Below are positions 8,011-17,203 of a stretch of 64,000 nucleotides of DNA, one piece after another. This DNA is from an uncultured bacterium (GTDB lineage Bacteria; Armatimonadota; UBA5829), in contig CALJES010000011.1 of assembly GCA_938074205.1 (NCBI GenBank), positions 1 to 64,000 on the forward strand, in the 5' to 3' direction. Positions within the stretch are counted from its first letter, which is position 1, and the number at the start of each line of letters is the position of its first letter. Below the pieces are notes generated by a model. The model did no database searches. It was given only the letters and a program-made list of their open reading frames with translations, and was not told the origin of the DNA. Both the position numbers and the translations under genes were made by a program.

Positions 8011-9169
8011 GAACAAAGATTACTTCCAGATTAGTAGTTCAACTGCTTGCTATATCGGGAGGGCTGTCCCGGTGTTCCTAGCAAGTGTGGCCCTGTGTTC
8101 AGAACTTTGCGCTTCAGGACACATATACTCTTTTTCAGGTGAGTGCGGTTTCAGCCGGTTTCGCCTGCACAATGCTGTTTGGTCTGCTGATTCCAAAGGG
8201 CTCGTGCGCACTGCGGCGGGAGGATGCGGAGACGAAACCGCCGCTGTGGTGGAATCGCCGGAAGTCACCGTGCCATCCATGTTCGACCAGGCAATTATAT
8301 CTTGGAACGCCCATACTCCGCCTGGCGCATACATACAGGTCTACCTTGCCGCAAGAGTGGGTGAACAATGGACGCCTTGGTATAAGATGGGACTGTGGAC
8401 CAGAGACGGACGGCCTGAGCCCCGCACGAGCTTCAAAGGACAGGACGACGAATGGGCACGCGTGGATACGGACGTGCTCACTCTCAAGAAGCCGGCTGAG
8501 GCCTTTAAGGCTAGGTTGGAGCTGGCGTCGGTTGATGGATGCACCTACCCAGTGCTGCGTTTTGTCTGCGTATGTGTCACCGATACAAGAAGCTCAAAAC
8601 AAGAAACTCCGCCGGTGAAGTATGCCTGGGGACGAGAGCTAGATGTCCCGGAGCTTTCGCAGCTTTCGGTTGATGGAGGACGCGGCTGGTGCAGTCCGAG
8701 CGCGGTTGCGATGGTGCTTGGCTATTGGGCGAAGAAGTTGAGTCGACCTGAACTAGCCATTGGTATACAGGAGACAGCGCAGGGCGTTTTTGACAAAGCC
8801 TGGGGCGGTACCGGTAACTGGACTTTCAACACTGCTTTTGCTGGAGAATTCCCCGGGATCAGAGCTTACGTGGCACGCTTCAGCAGCGTTGCCGAAATTG
8901 AGCGCAAGATCCTGCAGGGCATTCCTGTGATAGTCTCCCTTGACTACAACAAGCTTAACCGGCGGAAGACCGAAGTTTCTATGGGCCATTTGATGGTGGT
9001 TCGTGGATTCACTCGGTCGGGTAATGTCATCTTTAACGATCCGTGGGCTCGCTTGGAGAAAGGTCAAAAGGTTAGAAAAATATTCAAACGAGAGGACCTA
9101 GAGCGCTCTTGGCTCGGAAGAGACGGTTCACACGGCACCGTATACTTGATCATGCCGGAGGAGCTCTAA
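8003..9169 (+). CDS. Secreted C39-like cysteine peptidase family protein
   Basis: The 388-residue protein has an N-terminal export-like stretch ([18 protein letters not shown]). A region of about 150 residues then resembles a carbohydrate-binding or beta-sandwich module, and a C-terminal half resembles peptidase C39-like (papain-fold) domains. The catalytic set is visible: Cys in [15 protein letters not shown] near residue 225, His in [10 protein letters not shown] near 326, and Asp in FNDPWA. It may cleave peptides or act on cell-wall or glycoprotein material, but the family also contains binding-only members. The TTG start at 8003 overlaps the GH4 stop and lacks a clear ribosome site, so the start is uncertain; translational coupling is likely. 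The stop is immediately followed by the next gene. Confidence 0.72.
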   Translation: MSRNKDYFQISSSTACYIGRAVPVFLASVALCSELCASGHIYSFSGECGFSRFRLHNAVWSADSKGLVRTAAGGCGDETAAVVESPEVTVPSMFDQAIISWNAHTPPGAYIQVYLAARVGEQWTPWYKMGLWTRDGRPEPRTSFKGQDDEWARVDTDVLTLKKPAEAFKARLELASVDGCTYPVLRFVCVCVTDTRSSKQETPPVKYAWGRELDVPELSQLSVDGGRGWCSPSAVAMVLGYWAKKLSRPELAIGIQETAQGVFDKAWGGTGNWTFNTAFAGEFPGIRAYVARFSSVAEIERKILQGIPVIVSLDYNKLNRRKTEVSMGHLMVVRGFTRSGNVIFNDPWARLEKGQKVRKIFKREDLERSWLGRDGSHGTVYLIMPEEL

Positions 9170-11257
9170 GTGAATAACATTGGCTGTGCAGTCCTCGTGA
9201 ATGTAGTTCTGGTTACGGTGGTACTTTGCTGTTCCTCGTTTGCCCAGGACCTTTCACCCCTTAAACAGTATCACGTATGGCTTCCCATGACCGGATTCAA
9301 TGATGCCCAACTCGATGACGCCCTCAAAGCCGGCTACGACACAGTGATGCTAAAGATAGCTCCGCCGCTTACTGCAGACGAGACAGCCGTCGATTTCAGC
9401 TCGTCAGATCGACTACTGGAGCGTGTGACCGCCAGAGGAATGAATGCTATTATCGTGATTCTGGGTTGGGCGGGTCTAGGCAGTGGCAGATTCTGGGACA
9501 CCGACGAAAGCGGCCAAAAGATTGCAAACCAACTCGATCCTTTTTGGAATGAAGCGGTCGAAAGGGTCGAGTGGTACTATCGAACAGTTATTCAACACTA
9601 TGCTAAAAACCCCAGAGTGGTTGCATTTGTCCCAACGTGGGGGATCTACGGCGAGGCGGGATTTACATCATTCACCGCGGGATACAGCCCGCACGCACTT
9701 GCCCGCTTCAACGAGTGGCGGTCAATGCACGGCCTGCCGCCATTGGGCTCACTACCAAGTCGGTCGGCGGGGCCAAACACAGAGTTCAACCGGTTCATCA
9801 GATTTAGGTTCGAATATGTCGAACGGGTGTTTGATCGGATGGTCGGGCGTCTCAAGACGCATGCGCAGGGCCGACCGGTGGGCATGTGGCAGGAGATGTA
9901 TCCAGTCATCGGATACATGTGGAACATGGTGGAGCTACCTTCGGCAGATTTCGCACTCTACGAAGCCGGGTTGACATACCAGGCCTGCCACCATCCCGAG
10001 AAATCATTAGCCGAGACAATGGGATTCCGCTATAGGTGCAAGTCCGCCGCCGACTACCGCGATTACTACCTGCCGTTGGTTGCAAGGCGTCGAGGCGAAG
10101 GCGGACGGTTTATGGGGTGCCAGCTCACTAATGACTACGCAAAGAACTATGGGTGGTCGGAGGACTTCGCACGCTCGATCGGGTTTGACCGTTGGGAAGA
10201 TGAGTTCGGACCTTACCTCAAGCAATTGATGGACTCGCCTTTGGAAACTCCAAAGCGAGACGTGCTTTTGGTCTATCCGACCTATGCCGCTTCGGCATTA
10301 TCTGATTCGCCCGTGCATTTTGCGGACACGCTCATAATCGAGGTACTGCTCCGAATGTTCGGCGTACAGTTCGTCAGGTGCGGCACTCCGAGACTGGACA
10401 AGATGCAGGTCGAGGAGATGAACCGCTTCAAACTCATACTGATCCCCGAATCTGACTATCTTTTAAGTGCCACATACCGTAAGCTTGCCAGGACAAAGGC
10501 AAAGGTAGTATTTACCGGCTGCTTCGGACAGGCACTCGATGGCGATCAGCTTCCAATTGGCGGCAGCCGTGACGTAGCTGGTTTGACGGCAGAATACGGA
10601 ATGCGTCCCGCCGGGCAGGTACGCATAAACTTCGAGTGCATGTTGACCCTAAGCCTTGCCGACATTCTCACCAACCTACAGGTCCACCTGCCGGAGGACG
10701 AATCTTTCAGGTTTACCAATGTTGGGTCCAACACGCAAACTGTTCTACTCTGTGGCGATTGGCCTCTTGTTACGCTCCACAGCATAGTCACAGAAGGGAA
10801 GCAGAAGGAATTCTTGTTTATCCACGGCCACGTTTTCGCTTCAGCCTGCTGGAATCCAAACCGTAAGCCTCCAGATCTGGCCGGTTCAACAGATCCTTCG
10901 GCTAACGAGGTCGACCTATGGGGGCCCTATGACTCTGCGCACCCGCAAAACGCTTTCACTACTGCCCTAATGAAGAACGTGTTGGCCTGGGCAGAAGTTG
11001 ACTATCGCGTTCCCAATCCACTGCCCAGAACTGTCTGTCCCTATCTGGGTGATCACATGGAGCAGGTTTCCATTTCGGCTAACATCGTTTATAACAACAC
11101 CGCCTCCCCGCAGCAAATAAAGGTTAGACTGCCGTTTAAACCTGCAGGGTATGAGTGGAAAAAAGTGGGCGACCTCTACGAAGCGACGGTGACAGTGCCC
11201 CCGTTTTCTTATCTATCCTTGCGCTGGGAAAACAGCGCTGCCCAGCCTAGCCGCTAG
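9170..11257 (+). CDS. Secreted GH42-like glycoside hydrolase
   Basis: The 695-residue product starts with a signal peptide (VVLVTVVLCCSSFAQD). A TIM barrel follows (about 35-350) with PTWGIYGEAG as a plausible acid/base Glu motif and GMWQEMYP as a later Glu motif. Residues about 360-470 (LLVYPTYAASALSD, LILIPESDYLL) look like the glutamine-amidotransferase-like domain that follows the barrel in GH42 beta-galactosidases, and a beta-sandwich ends the protein. I therefore call it GH42-like; exact family and substrate are inference. GTG 9170 follows GGAGG and starts directly after the preceding stop, so the two are co-transcribed. The export signal contrasts with the cytosolic GH4 and suggests outside breakdown feeding it. 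Confidence 0.72.
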   Translation: MNNIGCAVLVNVVLVTVVLCCSSFAQDLSPLKQYHVWLPMTGFNDAQLDDALKAGYDTVMLKIAPPLTADETAVDFSSSDRLLERVTARGMNAIIVILGWAGLGSGRFWDTDESGQKIANQLDPFWNEAVERVEWYYRTVIQHYAKNPRVVAFVPTWGIYGEAGFTSFTAGYSPHALARFNEWRSMHGLPPLGSLPSRSAGPNTEFNRFIRFRFEYVERVFDRMVGRLKTHAQGRPVGMWQEMYPVIGYMWNMVELPSADFALYEAGLTYQACHHPEKSLAETMGFRYRCKSAADYRDYYLPLVARRRGEGGRFMGCQLTNDYAKNYGWSEDFARSIGFDRWEDEFGPYLKQLMDSPLETPKRDVLLVYPTYAASALSDSPVHFADTLIIEVLLRMFGVQFVRCGTPRLDKMQVEEMNRFKLILIPESDYLLSATYRKLARTKAKVVFTGCFGQALDGDQLPIGGSRDVAGLTAEYGMRPAGQVRINFECMLTLSLADILTNLQVHLPEDESFRFTNVGSNTQTVLLCGDWPLVTLHSIVTEGKQKEFLFIHGHVFASACWNPNRKPPDLAGSTDPSANEVDLWGPYDSAHPQNAFTTALMKNVLAWAEVDYRVPNPLPRTVCPYLGDHMEQVSISANIVYNNTASPQQIKVRLPFKPAGYEWKKVGDLYEATVTVPPFSYLSLRWENSAAQPSR

Positions 11258-11334
11258 CTTGCTACGCTCCAACCCGCAGCCCATCGTGCCGATATAAGTG
11301 ATGTAGCAAAACTTTGTACTGGGGTGCGCAGCAC

Positions 11335-13209
11335 ATGAATATAAGACCCAGCAGCTCAGCAGGTTTGAACCTTGCTTACGCGATTGGCTCATTTGCCGAG
11401 GATGACTCCTTCGTAATCACCCAGCTCGGTGGAGAAAGTCCGTTTGGCTCTACTCTGGCAAGTCTCGGTTCGGACTACGCAGTCCATATCTCGCCCGATG
11501 GCAGCGGATGGAGCACATTTGCTGGACTGGACATTACCAGCCCGCTTGGCTCCGGAAAGTGGTGGTATATTCGCGATCGCGAGACTGGTTCTATCTGGTC
11601 GCCCTTCTTTCTTCCTGTCGGCGAGAAAGCCGACGAGTTTGAGGTGAGATTCTTTCCTGGGCAAGTGACCGCTTATACCCTCAAGAACAAGATTGGTGCC
11701 AGCTTGACGATAGCGACGCTTCCAAACAAGCCTGTGGAGGTGTGGCTCGTAAGGCTCGAAAACCGTTCGGCAAGGGAACGCAGTCTGGCGTTCACTACAT
11801 ACTTCGAACCGAGTGTCGGGCACGGATTGGAAACCTTCTACATGGCGCGCGATAAACTACTTCTTATGCGCAGACCTCTTTCTTCAGCAGCAGGTGGCGA
11901 AGGTGGTATAGTGGGGGACATGGTTCTCTTCCACGCCAGCACGCTTACTCCAACCAGATTCCAGACCGACAAGGTGCGCTTCATCGGTGAAGGGAGAACG
12001 CTCAAAAATCCGCGGGAACTTGACGCAGACGTCCAGCAAGTGTCCGAAGGGAAGATTCAAAATCCGGCGGCAAGCCTCACAATCGAGGTTGATCTTCCTA
12101 TAGAAGGTGAAGCTGAATTCGGTTTCTGCGTCGGGATAGCCAAGAATCCAGAGCGAGCAATAGAATTGGCCAAAGGGTTGAGCAAGACATCTCTTGTTAG
12201 AGAAGCCGTTCAGATGGCGCGCATGAAATGGGAAGATGCGTGTTCTAGTATCCGAGTTGATTCCCCGGACCGCGTGCTTAATGCCCTTGTAAACACTTGG
12301 CTTCCATACGAAGCCTACGCGGGCTGGATGCGACAGCGCACTGGCGGTGTTTGCCTTGATCCCATGCTTGCAACCGACTTTATAAGACGGTACTATCCAA
12401 TATGCGCTGCGGCACCGGAAGCGGCTCGAGACAGCATTATCAGTTTTGCTTGCGGGCTGAACTTATCTGGCACCTACACTGCTGACGGCATAAACTTCGC
12501 TTCACTTCCTCTCAGTGAGTTGATATGGCTGCCTCTCGCGACGGCTCGATACGTGATCGAAACGGGAAATGCTGATATTCTTGCTGAGACAGTCAAGCCG
12601 TCCGAGCACGCGAAGGAAGAAGTCTCTCTACAGGATCTATGCGAAAGCATACTCGATCTATGCACGGCTTTGCCGAACCAAGCCGGACCATTGCTTCATC
12701 GTGCAGTCCAAACTTGGAATGATATCATAGGAAGCGCTTCAGAAACCGAGCCTAATGCAATCGGAGATTCTTGCAATGCTTCCAACGGTTACGAGCTGGT
12801 AGATCTCGAAGCACTACCCAGACGCGTGCGACACATTCTGGCCACCTCGGCAGTCCTCCGTGAACCCCATAACCGTTCTTATCTCGAGAGAGTCTTCGCA
12901 TCTCAGGATGCGCCCGTCAGCAACTGCGCCGTGGTCTGCGCTGCGCTATCGGAGATCGTCGAAACTATATTAGGCGTGCAGCCGATGTGTGCGGGTTTGA
13001 AACTCACCCCTAGACTGCCGGATTCCTGGCATGACTATGAGATCACTAGACGTCTGAGAGGAGATACGTACAAGATCCAAGTGAAAAGATCTCTGCGGCC
13101 GTCGAAGGGACGCCTGACAATTACCGTGGATGGCATCCCTATCAATGACAGCCTAGTACCTGAGTTCGGCGATGGACGAGAGCACATAGTGGAGGTAATA
13201 TTCGGCTGA
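11335..13209 (+). CDS. GH94-like (glycosyltransferase 36 fold) protein, atypical
   Basis: The 624-residue protein has the N-terminal super-sandwich of cellobiose and chitobiose phosphorylases (FVITQLGGESPFGST, GSKWWY-like region, FEVRFFPGQVTAY) followed by an alpha-helical barrel and a C-terminal cap (KLTPRLPDSWHDYEITRRLRG). GH94 enzymes reversibly phosphorolyse beta-glucosides in the cytosol. The canonical catalytic GDWNDGM motif is not found; the nearest match is TWNDIIG around residue 465, and the FRDQLQD motif is replaced by VCLDPMLATD. The protein is also shorter than usual (about 800 residues). It may be a divergent phosphorylase or a non-catalytic relative. ATG 11335 follows GGGGTG; a TTG at 11314 is possible. 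It ends the operon begun by GH4. Confidence 0.65.
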   Translation: MNIRPSSSAGLNLAYAIGSFAEDDSFVITQLGGESPFGSTLASLGSDYAVHISPDGSGWSTFAGLDITSPLGSGKWWYIRDRETGSIWSPFFLPVGEKADEFEVRFFPGQVTAYTLKNKIGASLTIATLPNKPVEVWLVRLENRSARERSLAFTTYFEPSVGHGLETFYMARDKLLLMRRPLSSAAGGEGGIVGDMVLFHASTLTPTRFQTDKVRFIGEGRTLKNPRELDADVQQVSEGKIQNPAASLTIEVDLPIEGEAEFGFCVGIAKNPERAIELAKGLSKTSLVREAVQMARMKWEDACSSIRVDSPDRVLNALVNTWLPYEAYAGWMRQRTGGVCLDPMLATDFIRRYYPICAAAPEAARDSIISFACGLNLSGTYTADGINFASLPLSELIWLPLATARYVIETGNADILAETVKPSEHAKEEVSLQDLCESILDLCTALPNQAGPLLHRAVQTWNDIIGSASETEPNAIGDSCNASNGYELVDLEALPRRVRHILATSAVLREPHNRSYLERVFASQDAPVSNCAVVCAALSEIVETILGVQPMCAGLKLTPRLPDSWHDYEITRRLRGDTYKIQVKRSLRPSKGRLTITVDGIPINDSLVPEFGDGREHIVEVIFG

Positions 13210-13218
13210 CGATCGCGC

Positions 13219-13998
13219 CTACCACTTCTTTCGCACCGGTACCCCTGCGCGTGCCAGCTCCTCCTTGATCTGAGCGATCGTGTACTCGCCGGAATGGACT
13301 ATACTCGCTATTATCGCTGCATCTGCCCTGCCCTTTGTCAATACTTCGACGAGGTGGCGAGGATTACCGGCACCTCCGGATGCTACCACCGGCACGCCTA
13401 CATTCGTCGCTATCAATCGAGTGAGGTTCAGCTCGTAACCGTCGCGCGTTCCGTCGGTGTCAACTGAGTTGACCACAATTTCGCCTACACCCAAATCCTC
13501 CGCACGCCTAGCCCATTCTAATGCATCCAGTCCGGTTCGTTGTCTGAACCCCCGAATAGTGATTTCGTACCCGCTCGGAAACCGTCTCCTATCTGGATTG
13601 GCTACAGGATCCATCCCCAAGACGATGCACTGCCGACCAAAAACTCGCGCGCCCTCGGCAATTATTGACGGATTTTCCACCGCTAAAGAGTTTATAGAAA
13701 CCTTTTCGGCACCGGCAAGGAGCACTTCTTGCATATCATCAAGATCTCTTATCCCGCCTCCGACCGCAAAGGGTATGTGTATCGCTCTAGCTACCTCCCT
13801 TACCATACCAATATCAATCTGGCGGTTTTCCGCAGAGGCGGTTATATCGTAAAAAACGAGCTCGTCGCAACCGCCTTCGCTGTAGGCGATAGCCATCTCG
13901 ATGGGGTCACCAAGATCCACATTCCCCTGAAACCTGACCCCCTTGGTTACTTTTCGGTTCCTAACATCTAGGCACGGTATGATTCGCTTAGTTAGCAT
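13219..13998 (-). CDS. hisF: Imidazole glycerol phosphate synthase subunit HisF
   Basis: HisF is the cyclase half of imidazole glycerol phosphate synthase, which uses ammonia from HisH to convert PRFAR into IGP for histidine and AICAR for purines. The 259-residue barrel has KRIIPCLDV with the catalytic Asp, DELVFYDITAS, VGGGIRD, the second Asp in VLGMDP, and VVASGGAG for phosphate binding. These motifs look canonical rather than like the LPS-linked paralogues. ATG 13998 overlaps the end of hisH and matches the usual N-terminus; a GTG 12 bases earlier is possible. It is the last gene of an overlapping four-gene operon and is convergent with the GH94-like gene. No other his gene is in the window. 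Confidence 0.93.
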   Translation of the reverse strand: MLTKRIIPCLDVRNRKVTKGVRFQGNVDLGDPIEMAIAYSEGGCDELVFYDITASAENRQIDIGMVREVARAIHIPFAVGGGIRDLDDMQEVLLAGAEKVSINSLAVENPSIIAEGARVFGRQCIVLGMDPVANPDRRRFPSGYEITIRGFRQRTGLDALEWARRAEDLGVGEIVVNSVDTDGTRDGYELNLTRLIATNVGVPVVASGGAGNPRHLVEVLTKGRADAAIIASIVHSGEYTIAQIKEELARAGVPVRKKW

Positions 13999-14660
13999 TT
14001 GCCGTCCCACCGAACAAAGTTTGCCAGCATCCGCAAACCTATACGACCTGAGCGCTCCGGATGGAACTGGGTCGCTACTATGTTCGCGTGCCCTATAACT
14101 GAAGCAAATCTCACATCAGCATAGTCCGTTTCTCCTAAGATATACTTCTCATCAGACGGCGCCGGATAGTAGCTGTGTACAAAGTAGAATTCACTCCCGT
14201 CTTCGATTCCTTCAAATAGGGGATGGGGTTTGACAATTCGCACGGCGTTCCAGCCCATATGGGGAATCTTGCACTCTGGATCAGCAGGTGCAAACCGCCT
14301 GACCTCGCCCGGTAGAAGCCCCAGGCATTTGGTACCCCCGTCCTCTTGCGAGTGATCGAGAATAATCTGAGTGCCTAGGCAAATTCCTAGAAACGGTCTT
14401 CCAGATTGCGCAGCCTGGCGGATTACGTCGACAAGCCCCAGTCGCTGCAAGTTGCGCATTGCCTCGCCGGCCGCGCCTACTCCTGGGAATACAACCCGAT
14501 CAGCGGACGCGATAACCGTTGGGTCGCTTGTAATTGCGCATTCAGCACCGATGTGTTCGAAAGCGAGTCGTACGCTTGTAAGATTACCGGCTTTATAGTC
14601 GATGATCGCAATCAATCGGTGTCTGTTAATATGTAGCGTTTCCGTAAAAGACTCACTCAT
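13992..14660 (-). CDS. hisH: Imidazole glycerol phosphate synthase subunit HisH
   Basis: HisH is the class I glutamine amidotransferase that feeds ammonia to HisF. The 222-residue protein has the nucleophile motif FLGICLGTQ, and the His and Glu of the triad in FHPERSG. IPHMGWN and YFVHSYY are family signatures. The frame stays open upstream into kamA, but I prefer ATG 14660, which overlaps the kamA stop as ATGAGTGA and gives near-normal length; a TTG at residue 14 would give the most usual N-terminus (start before IAIIDYKAGN). The usual DYGAGN is DYKAGN here. Overlap with both neighbours implies translational coupling with the aminomutase-like and ATP-grasp genes. Confidence 0.92.
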   Translation of the reverse strand: MSESFTETLHINRHRLIAIIDYKAGNLTSVRLAFEHIGAECAITSDPTVIASADRVVFPGVGAAGEAMRNLQRLGLVDVIRQAAQSGRPFLGICLGTQIILDHSQEDGGTKCLGLLPGEVRRFAPADPECKIPHMGWNAVRIVKPHPLFEGIEDGSEFYFVHSYYPAPSDEKYILGETDYADVRFASVIGHANIVATQFHPERSGRIGLRMLANFVRWDGKC

Positions 14661-15579
14661 TGACGTGGCGTTTGCCGTCGAAGTCGGTGTATGAGCTAGT
14701 GTCACAGTCCCAGAACTCGAGAGGAACTGGTATCTTACCACTTCCGTCAGGGGCATCGATCACGTAGGTAGGGCATGCCAAGCCCGAGAGCGTTCGACGC
14801 AGTTGGGTCATTATGTGCCTTTCCTTTGCAGGATCAACTCGGAAGTGGGCCGCGCCGGGCACTGGGTCACAACGGTAAATGTAGTATGGGCGCACACCTA
14901 TTTCTAGGAGGCCTGTAAAGAGGTTGTAGAGCGTTTGGTAGTCGTCGTTTACGCCCTTAAGAAACACCGTTTGGCTGTATAGGATAGCGCCAGCGGACCT
15001 TAGATCCCGAACGCATCGAACAGTACTGGGGGTAATCTCCGAAGGGTGCTCGAAATGGATGCCTACGTATACCGGCTGTTCGACTTGGGCGATGGCATCG
15101 AGTTTCTTGTCGGTCACCAGCATTGGGTCGGTAACCGGTGCACGGGTGCCGATTCGCAACACCTTGATCGTAGGGACCGAGCTTAACCGCTCCAGGGCAT
15201 ATTCGAAGAGGACATCATCCACCACGAAAGGATCGCCCCCGGATATTATCGCTTCGCGCACCTCGGTATGTGAGCTTAGGTACTCCACCCAACCGTCCAC
15301 TCGATCGACGCCTGCAGACTCCGGCGCGCCATCCCCGACTAACCGACGCCTAGTGCAAAATCGGCAGTAGGCGGGGCATTCCGTGGTAAGCAAGCAAAGC
15401 ACGCGGTTACCGTATTTGTTTATGAGCCCAGGAGCGACCTCGTAATCGTGCTCACGCAAAGGATCTGGATCGCCACTTGCTTCGCTCGCAGCTTCAAGGT
15501 TACTATACTCGAACTGCGCCCGCACTGCAGGCTCGCAGATTATCAGTCGCTCGATATGCTCAGAAGTCTTCTGAATCAT
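14653..15579 (-). CDS. KamA-family radical SAM lysine 2,3-aminomutase-like enzyme
   Basis: The radical SAM cluster motif CPAYCRFCTRRR is present near residues 70-81. The C-terminal IDAPDGSGKIPV holds the PLP-binding lysine of the family. The Asp in YRCDPVPGAAHFR and the Asp in IDAPDG correspond, from family knowledge, to the two aspartates that bind the lysine epsilon-amino group, so lysine to beta-lysine conversion is likely. At 308 residues it is shorter than classical lysine aminomutases (about 415) and nearer EpmB (about 340). Neither efp nor epmA is nearby, and no beta-lysine acetyltransferase (AblB) is either. It overlaps the ATP-grasp gene by 20 bases and hisH by 8, so its product probably goes to the ATP-grasp ligase. 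Confidence 0.85.
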   Translation of the reverse strand: MIQKTSEHIERLIICEPAVRAQFEYSNLEAASEASGDPDPLREHDYEVAPGLINKYGNRVLCLLTTECPAYCRFCTRRRLVGDGAPESAGVDRVDGWVEYLSSHTEVREAIISGGDPFVVDDVLFEYALERLSSVPTIKVLRIGTRAPVTDPMLVTDKKLDAIAQVEQPVYVGIHFEHPSEITPSTVRCVRDLRSAGAILYSQTVFLKGVNDDYQTLYNLFTGLLEIGVRPYYIYRCDPVPGAAHFRVDPAKERHIMTQLRRTLSGLACPTYVIDAPDGSGKIPVPLEFWDCDTSSYTDFDGKRHVNE

Positions 15580-17023
15580 AATGCCTTACTCCGACTTTGC
15601 AGTCTGTTTCCTCACTAACACTGCACGGCATCATAACCGCGTTGGACATTCCGTGTATCAGTTTCTTCTCACTGGGACAAGCGGTTGCTAAAACTCCCGA
15701 TAACCTGGCTTCGTCTCCCACTACATAGTAATACGGACAGAGCCTGATTCTCGCATCCATCGACCGCACCAGGTCGGTCGTCTCATCGTAGTAATCGACG
15801 CGCTGTACCAGGCTGTCTTTAAAAGGTTGAATTACGTAAGGGCAGTTGTCAAAGGAAGACAGAGCCTCGTCCACCGATTTTGCCCATTCTTCCTGCGAAA
15901 GATCATGCCCCACTTTAACTCCCCTACTCCCCCAAGCCATAGGAGAGAACCCCGAGGGCTTCAACACCAGTCGCCGCTCCTTCTGCGTACCCTCGGCAAT
16001 TGCTCGCCAATTTCGAATCGGAGCACCGCGCCATCGAAATCCGGATATCTCTGCGTGTGGCGGAACCGCGCGATTGTCCATTATCCACGTGGGCGATATC
16101 GTCTGCCGAAGGAGTTCGTAGTATTCGCACCCGAGTTGATCCTGCCAATAAGCTCGCATCGATTCGCTGTGTATAAGAGCCAAGAGTAGTTTCTCTTCCA
16201 AAAAGTGCTTGTATGGTGGCGTCACGACAACTAGCCTTTTCTTGGCTGCATACGCAATCAGTTCAGACTTCGGTATGTTCAAAAGGTCAAACAGCTCAAA
16301 GAACCGGTAGACAACATCTATTCGTGAACCATTTTCAAGATACAAGCCGTTTTCGGTAAAGCGCACGTCGCGTGGATGAACCGTATATGCCTCAAACCCT
16401 ACATCCCGCAGTTTCGAAGCCAAGTAGGCCATCTCGGGCCTATAGTCCTCTGATTCGTCCGAAACAACTATCGCGCACACTGGGTTTTCCTTACTCGAAG
16501 CCTCTCGTATGATCTCCGCAAAGCCATCTCGCATACCGCGGTGTCCGCCTACCAGATCAAAACCTGCGCGCTCATATGCAGAACAGAGGCAGTCCAGATG
16601 TCCAATTCCACCAGGAACACTGTCCAGTTCCGTGATCACAAAACCTTTCTCAGTTATCAATATATCCGGGCGAATTACAAACGGCACTTTGCGTTTGTGG
16701 TAGTTCATCCGCGCATGGCGGATTAGATCGTCCGGTTTCCCAATATCCAGATACTCAACCGCCCATTCATAACCGCTGCGGCGCAAATAATAGAGGGTGT
16801 TTGCGGCTTTATAGAAAGCCAGCAGAGCTTGCCCAAGTGTTTCTAGAGTCGACAAATCGCTGGAGCTCAGATAATAAGGCTGAGGACTCACAAGATGCGC
16901 CCGGACTTCCCCTTTGCGACTCGTCCGCCACAACCCGGCCGCAACGAGGGCTTGTTGAACTTCTCGGCAAACTTGAATTCGGACGTCGGTAATCTCTGAG
17001 GTTGTTCGTGCGTTAGTAATCAC
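15560..17023 (-). CDS. Permuted ATP-grasp ligase-like protein
   Basis: The 487-residue cytosolic protein looks like a circularly permuted ATP-grasp enzyme of the glutathionylspermidine-synthase-like type. The stretch RPDILITEKGFVITELDSVPGG (residues about 116-137) resembles the substrate/metal motif that comes first in permuted members. RLVLKPSGFSPMAWGSRGV (about 345-363) resembles the nucleotide-binding lysine and loop, followed by YVIQPFK. Such enzymes join a carboxylate to an amine through an acyl phosphate. Next to an aminomutase, the obvious guess is ligation of beta-lysine to, or from, a carboxylate, but this is inference. The GTG start follows AAGGGAT at 8 nt, and that site can be masked by the pairing at 17034-17078. 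First gene of the operon. Confidence 0.7.
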   Translation of the reverse strand: MITNARTTSEITDVRIQVCREVQQALVAAGLWRTSRKGEVRAHLVSPQPYYLSSSDLSTLETLGQALLAFYKAANTLYYLRRSGYEWAVEYLDIGKPDDLIRHARMNYHKRKVPFVIRPDILITEKGFVITELDSVPGGIGHLDCLCSAYERAGFDLVGGHRGMRDGFAEIIREASSKENPVCAIVVSDESEDYRPEMAYLASKLRDVGFEAYTVHPRDVRFTENGLYLENGSRIDVVYRFFELFDLLNIPKSELIAYAAKKRLVVVTPPYKHFLEEKLLLALIHSESMRAYWQDQLGCEYYELLRQTISPTWIMDNRAVPPHAEISGFRWRGAPIRNWRAIAEGTQKERRLVLKPSGFSPMAWGSRGVKVGHDLSQEEWAKSVDEALSSFDNCPYVIQPFKDSLVQRVDYYDETTDLVRSMDARIRLCPYYYVVGDEARLSGVLATACPSEKKLIHGMSNAVMMPCSVSEETDCKVGVRHYDSEDF

Positions 17024-17031
17024 AACAGATA

Positions 17032-17078
17032 TCCCTTGAGGCTGGCTGCCCTACTTAGGCTATACCCCTGGCTCAAGG
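17032..17078 (-). promoter_or_regulatory. Possible ribosome-site-masking hairpin
   Basis: On the minus strand CCTTGAG (17072-17078) is complementary to CTCAAGG (17034-17040), which overlaps the AAGGGA ribosome binding site of the ATP-grasp gene (17032-17037). Pairing would hide the site. The 31-nt loop has no recognised riboswitch signature. Confidence 0.4.
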
Positions 17079-17203
17079 CTCGCAAACACGCCACAAGATT
17101 GATGTCTTTTTTGCATTGCGATCCATAAAAACTGCTGGCTTAACTCGAGAGCATTTTCGAACCGGTTATGTAATCGCCGAAATTAAATTAGCTGCGCATT
17201 CGC

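Noticed and set aside
9483-9974. 163-codon frame inside the GH42-like gene
   Set aside because: It lies in another frame of a protein with clear family motifs and has composition typical of a shadow.
13219-14660. HisH/HisF as lipopolysaccharide amidation paralogues (WbpG-associated type)
   Set aside because: No N-acetyl sugar amidotransferase (PseA/WbpG) is present and the HisF motifs (PCLDV, DITAS, GMDP) look canonical.
14661-14756. Longer HisH starting inside kamA
   Set aside because: The extra 32 residues are kamA sequence in another frame; HisH length and the ATGAGTGA overlap favour 14660.
14653-15579. Assignment of the KamA protein as EpmB
   Set aside because: No efp or epmA gene is near; operon partners point elsewhere, though EpmB-like length leaves it possible.
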